DNA of 9,409 nucleotides, from the NCBI GenBank assembly GCA_023396345.1, contig JAEWWO010000394.1:1-9409 (forward strand), given 5' to 3'. Every line of letters begins with the position of its first letter. Within the stretch, counting starts at the first letter, position 1. Below, in pieces: positions 7,501 to 9,409 of this stretch. Below the pieces are notes generated by a model. It was not told the DNA's origin, ran no database searches, and worked only from the letters and a program-made list of their open reading frames with translations. Both the position numbers and the translations under genes were made by a program. This stretch comes from Bacteroidota bacterium. GTDB taxonomy: Bacteria > Bacteroidota > Bacteroidia > Chitinophagales > Chitinophagaceae.

Positions 7501-7553
7501 TTCCATACCCTTCAGCAAGAACTTTTTTACTTGGAATTAATTTTTCTCTTTAA
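4530..7553 (+). CDS. SusC/RagA-family TonB-dependent outer-membrane transporter
   Basis: A protein of 1007 residues from ATG 4530, which begins a clean signal peptide (MLKKYLHF to GVFAQ, cleaved near residue 25). ATG 4497 would add 11 residues ahead of that signal and is less likely. After the signal comes a carboxypeptidase-regulatory-like domain (about 30-112, VKGMISDEIGNPVGFVTV to VGYEKR), then the DVVVVGYGT segment (about 120-128) opening the plug. The plug carries the SusC hallmarks RIRGNSSIRASNNPLFVLDG and DILKDASATAIYGSRGANG with a Gly-rich stretch between. The rest is a 22-strand barrel in this family, ending in FLLGINFSL. With its SusD partner, 18 bp downstream, it imports a ligand too large for porins across the outer membrane using TonB energy. 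No N-terminal STN signalling domain is present, notable beside a FecR/sigma pair. Substrate cannot be told. Confidence 0.95.
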   Translation: MLKKYLHFIILYVVLLTSTVGVFAQERNAAVKGMISDEIGNPVGFVTVSAKNMNTQQTYQAVADSAGNFTISNLPVDGQYNFDFSAVGYEKRSISGYTLKANAPNTIIVSLKSDDESLGDVVVVGYGTVRKKDVTGSIVTLQSKDFNQGINVAPDQLIQGKTPGVMVINNTGQPGGSTTVRIRGNSSIRASNNPLFVLDGIALSGKSARPGGSGGFGSDGGNPLDYLNPNDIASIDILKDASATAIYGSRGANGVVIINTKRGASGEPTFNINSSVGISNLLRKPEVLSASQFREALKTYTPGETTSADFGSDVDAFSEILRTAMIHNHSLAITGGTDRGRYRLSLGYLNQEGIIKTSELNKLTANLSSSFKFLESKRLGLDVDLFFTQTRERVAPIDVAVGFEGNVVSQALNWNPTRALKDENGKLTWVSPTIINPLTSLEAFKDKTNVNTIIANIAPSYKITDWLQYRLAYSLTRQTGLRTGMYDRLQINPTHNEKGMAFINNNTNTDQQITHTLNVNKDLTNDLNLNAVAGYEYLSYDSRWNSQSGSGFTNKGIDFYDYLGYSVASNRNINSERSPVNELQSVFLRLGFNYKDKYLLTGTIRRDGSTKFGENNKYANFPSLAFAWNISNEEFLRETFLDILKLRLGYGQTGNSEFPSGASRNRYVFGMQSQEQTNFGNPDLKWETSATLNAGIDFAMLNNRITGSIDYFYKTTKDALFERTIAQPAPAGKIWVNLDGEVVNKGIEIIVSGDIIRNNIWRWNLAANATFLENNVTGLPGFYETAVLRGQGFSNVVGQRMVSGHPLNVWYLAIFEGIDPANGRSMYLSKDGHSGSDVDPAQNKFYIHSPNPKTLLGISTQASYKKFAAQINMNGAFGHYLFNNTLATVLGINNLSGKNISPVYFKPELKESTSNSAAPSTRYLEKGDYLKLANATLSYNVGNIANGAIKNLSISLTGQNLLVFTKYRGFDPEVNTNGETNGIPSLGIEYIPYPSARTFLLGINFSL

Positions 7554-7571
7554 CCGATAAAGACTGAATTT

Positions 7572-9104
7572 ATGAAATATATAAACTTATATAGCTATTT
7601 GCTGATTTTTCTTTTATTTTTTTCATGCACCAAACTCAATGAAGAGTTTCGAAGCAACCTGGAAGAAGGCGATGATATTGCTGCAGCAGAATTATTAGTG
7701 ACAGCATACAATATGTTGAACAGCCCCTATCAGCAGGGAAGCCGCTGGAGTTTGCAAGAGCTTTCATCAGATGAAGCTATTGCGCCAACAAGAGGTGGCG
7801 ATTGGGACGATAACGGAAGACACCGCGCAATACATCTGCATACGTGGAATGCAGATAATGATTATTTAAGTGGTTGTTTTAATTCTTTTGGAGCAGCAGT
7901 ATTCCAATCATCCAACGTTTTAAGAAACAATCCAACAAAGCAGCAGGCAGCGGAAGCAAGATTTATTCGTGCATTAGCACTCTTTGATATGGTGGACCTT
8001 TGGGGAAAGGCTATTTACCGCGAAGACCTTATAAACTTCAAACTAGATCCTATAATCTTAGAGGCTAAAGAGGGCTTGGATTTTATAATAAAAGAAGTGA
8101 ACGAGATAATGCCTGACCTGCCATCAGGCGTCCCTGCATTTGTAGCAAGTCAAAACGCAGCAAGAGTGCTTTTGATGAAAGTATACTTGAACCGGGGAGC
8201 TTTTTTAAACCGTGAGTCTCCAAGTTTTCTACCGGATGACATGAACAAAGTGATTGAATTAGCAAACCAAATTACCGGATACACCATCTCTCTGCCGGGA
8301 AAGTATTTTGATAACTTTGCCCCAGACAACGACGAGAAATCTACCGAAAATATCTTTACACTCTATAATAAAGAAGGTGTACGGGGAGGAAGTGTGGGAA
8401 ATACCTACAACACAATTGCGCATTACAATATGAATCCCGGAGGCTGGAATGGTTGGGCCACTTTAAGCGCCTTCTACAATAAATTCAGTGCCGGCGACGA
8501 AAGGCTTGGGTTTGACTACCGTTATACAGGCTTCGATAAACCAAATCCTGCGAAAAATAAGACAGTCGGTTTTTTAGTCGGACAGCAATACAACTTAACA
8601 ACAGGAGCGCCGCTTATGGCCAGAAACCCGTCAACGCAAACCCTTAGTTTCACTCCGGAAATTACTTTGAGAACATCTGGAAGCACTTTAGAAACGGCAG
8701 GTATTAGAGTTTTGAAATATGCATATGATTATGCTTCAAAAGCAGGTCAAAAAAATAATGATTGGGTGATATACCGCTATGCTGATGTATTACTGATGAA
8801 AGCAGAAGCTATCCTTAGGGGCGGTGCGGGTACCGCTGCCGAGGCATTGGCTATTGTGAATGGTATTAGAAATAACAGGGGTGCTGCAGCATTGCTATCT
8901 CTTACCTTAGACAATTTATTAGACGAAAGAGGACGCGAATTGTACTGGGAAGGTTGGAGAAGACAAGACCTTATCAGATACAATAAATTTTTGGGCAGCT
9001 GGGAGACTAAGCCAGAGTCGGGCAAGCCGAAAGAGTTGGTTTATGCCTTCCCAAGTCAGCAAATCGCCGTAAATCCTGCTCTTAAACAGAATCCGGGCTA
9101 CTAA
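7572..9104 (+). CDS. SusD/RagB-family surface nutrient-binding lipoprotein
   Basis: A 510-residue lipoprotein with an SPII signal ending in LFFSC; Cys19 is the lipidation site. The N-terminal SusD-like region (about 20-210) is helical, with TPR-like pairs including AEARFIRALALFDMVDLWG, a widely conserved SusD segment, and a later helix around AARVLLMKVYLNRGAF. The C-terminal RagB/SusD region shows NNDWVIYRYADVLLMKAEA, then LLDERGRELYWEGWRRQDL, and the usual last motif AVNPALKQNPGY just before the stop. It sits on the cell surface as the lid of the SusC barrel, holding substrate for import. Length is typical. It is the last gene of the operon; a terminator follows after about 170 bp. Ligand-contact residues cannot be read from sequence alone, so glycan versus peptide use is open. 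Confidence 0.96.
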   Translation: MKYINLYSYLLIFLLFFSCTKLNEEFRSNLEEGDDIAAAELLVTAYNMLNSPYQQGSRWSLQELSSDEAIAPTRGGDWDDNGRHRAIHLHTWNADNDYLSGCFNSFGAAVFQSSNVLRNNPTKQQAAEARFIRALALFDMVDLWGKAIYREDLINFKLDPIILEAKEGLDFIIKEVNEIMPDLPSGVPAFVASQNAARVLLMKVYLNRGAFLNRESPSFLPDDMNKVIELANQITGYTISLPGKYFDNFAPDNDEKSTENIFTLYNKEGVRGGSVGNTYNTIAHYNMNPGGWNGWATLSAFYNKFSAGDERLGFDYRYTGFDKPNPAKNKTVGFLVGQQYNLTTGAPLMARNPSTQTLSFTPEITLRTSGSTLETAGIRVLKYAYDYASKAGQKNNDWVIYRYADVLLMKAEAILRGGAGTAAEALAIVNGIRNNRGAAALLSLTLDNLLDERGRELYWEGWRRQDLIRYNKFLGSWETKPESGKPKELVYAFPSQQIAVNPALKQNPGY

Positions 9105-9272
9105 GGAAGCAACTATTAAGATATAAAAGTTTAACAATGGTACTATAGATTTCATATGAAACAAGAGATGGGCCGGCATACTTACGCCAGGCTTGGATGA
9201 TTGTGGTTTTTAATAATGGGCTCGGATACATATTTTCGGTTGCTTGTCATCCGGATAGTTATGATTAAAAAG

Positions 9273-9299
9273 AAAAGCATGGCAATCCCATGCTTTTTT
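9273..9299 (+). terminator. Intrinsic terminator closing the sigma/fecR/susCD operon
   Basis: AAAAGCATGG (9273-9282) pairs perfectly with CCATGCTTTT (9288-9297) around the 5-base loop CAATC, followed by further T residues to 9299. An A-rich stretch upstream (9266-9276) means it could also work on the minus strand. Confidence 0.88.
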
Positions 9300-9372
9300 G
9301 AGTAGGGTAACGGAGATGCTGTCCGGCATTAAGCTTTATCAAACTACAGCACGCTGCCCAAAGTCAATACAT

Positions 9373-9402
9373 AAAAAATGCGAAGCAGGGATGCGCTTCG
9401 CA
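9373..9402 (-). terminator. Intrinsic terminator for a leftward gene outside the window
   Basis: TGCGAAGC (9379-9386) pairs with GCTTCGCA (9395-9402) around an 8-base loop. On the minus strand the stem is followed by six T residues (complement of 9373-9378); on the plus strand no T-run follows. It therefore most likely ends a minus-strand transcript arriving from the right. The stem motif matches that of the terminator at 1421-1453. Confidence 0.7.
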
Positions 9403-9409
9403 GTACAAT

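Larger units (their letters stand above)
9105..9409. other. Non-coding stretch after susD; two hairpins and one tiny frame
   Basis: No convincing gene is present. The first 168 bp hold a plus-strand frame open from 9149 and ending at 9268; from its only ATG (9197) it would make 23 residues (MIVVFNNGLGYIFSVACHPD and three more). It stops just before a terminator. I do not recognise the peptide; it may be a gene remnant or chance. A second ATG at 9154 gives 14 codons in another frame. The remainder (9300-9372) lies between two hairpins and shows nothing I can support. The orientation of the last hairpin suggests this is the 3' side of a minus-strand gene beyond the window. Confidence 0.5.

Overview
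The window looks like chromosomal DNA of a Bacteroidota species, most probably from the Chitinophagaceae or a near relative. Support for this: roughly 40% GC, promoters of the Bacteroidota type (TTG, about 20 bp, TAnnTTTG), A/T-rich start regions without Shine-Dalgarno sequences, SPII lipoproteins, and a SusC/SusD pair preceded by a FecI-like sigma factor and a FecR-like anti-sigma factor with a DUF4974-type C-terminus. The genus is inference.

Left part (1-2700): four short transcription units. The 3' end of an ABC-transporter ATPase gene enters from the left edge. A 308-bp gap follows, holding a good promoter and a tandem repeat of 107/108 bp; the third, truncated repeat copy supplies the start region of a gene for a secreted DUF4920-type protein. 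A bidirectional hairpin terminator separates that gene from a convergent minus-strand gene for a small exported protein of unknown function. Divergent promoters then drive this gene leftward and a lipocalin-like lipoprotein gene rightward; the lipoprotein gene ends at a strong hairpin terminator.

Right part (2701-9300): one apparent operon of sigma factor, anti-sigma factor, SusC-type TonB-dependent transporter and SusD-type surface lipoprotein, all on the plus strand with gaps of 8, 60 and 18 bp, closed by a terminator at 9273-9299. The expected working is that SusD captures a nutrient at the cell surface, SusC moves it across the outer membrane with TonB energy, and the FecR-like protein controls the sigma factor that transcribes the system. 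No degradative enzyme is encoded between susD and the terminator, so the substrate (glycan, peptide or other) cannot be told. The SusC protein lacks the N-terminal STN signalling domain expected of a receptor that talks directly to a FecR partner. A minus-strand terminator at the right edge points to a leftward gene outside the window.

The gene content is ordinary for this phylum. The most unusual item is the repeated leader at 681-916 and its similarity to the sequence just after the stop codon of the gene it precedes. I see no clear sign of an undescribed defence, mobile or biosynthetic system.
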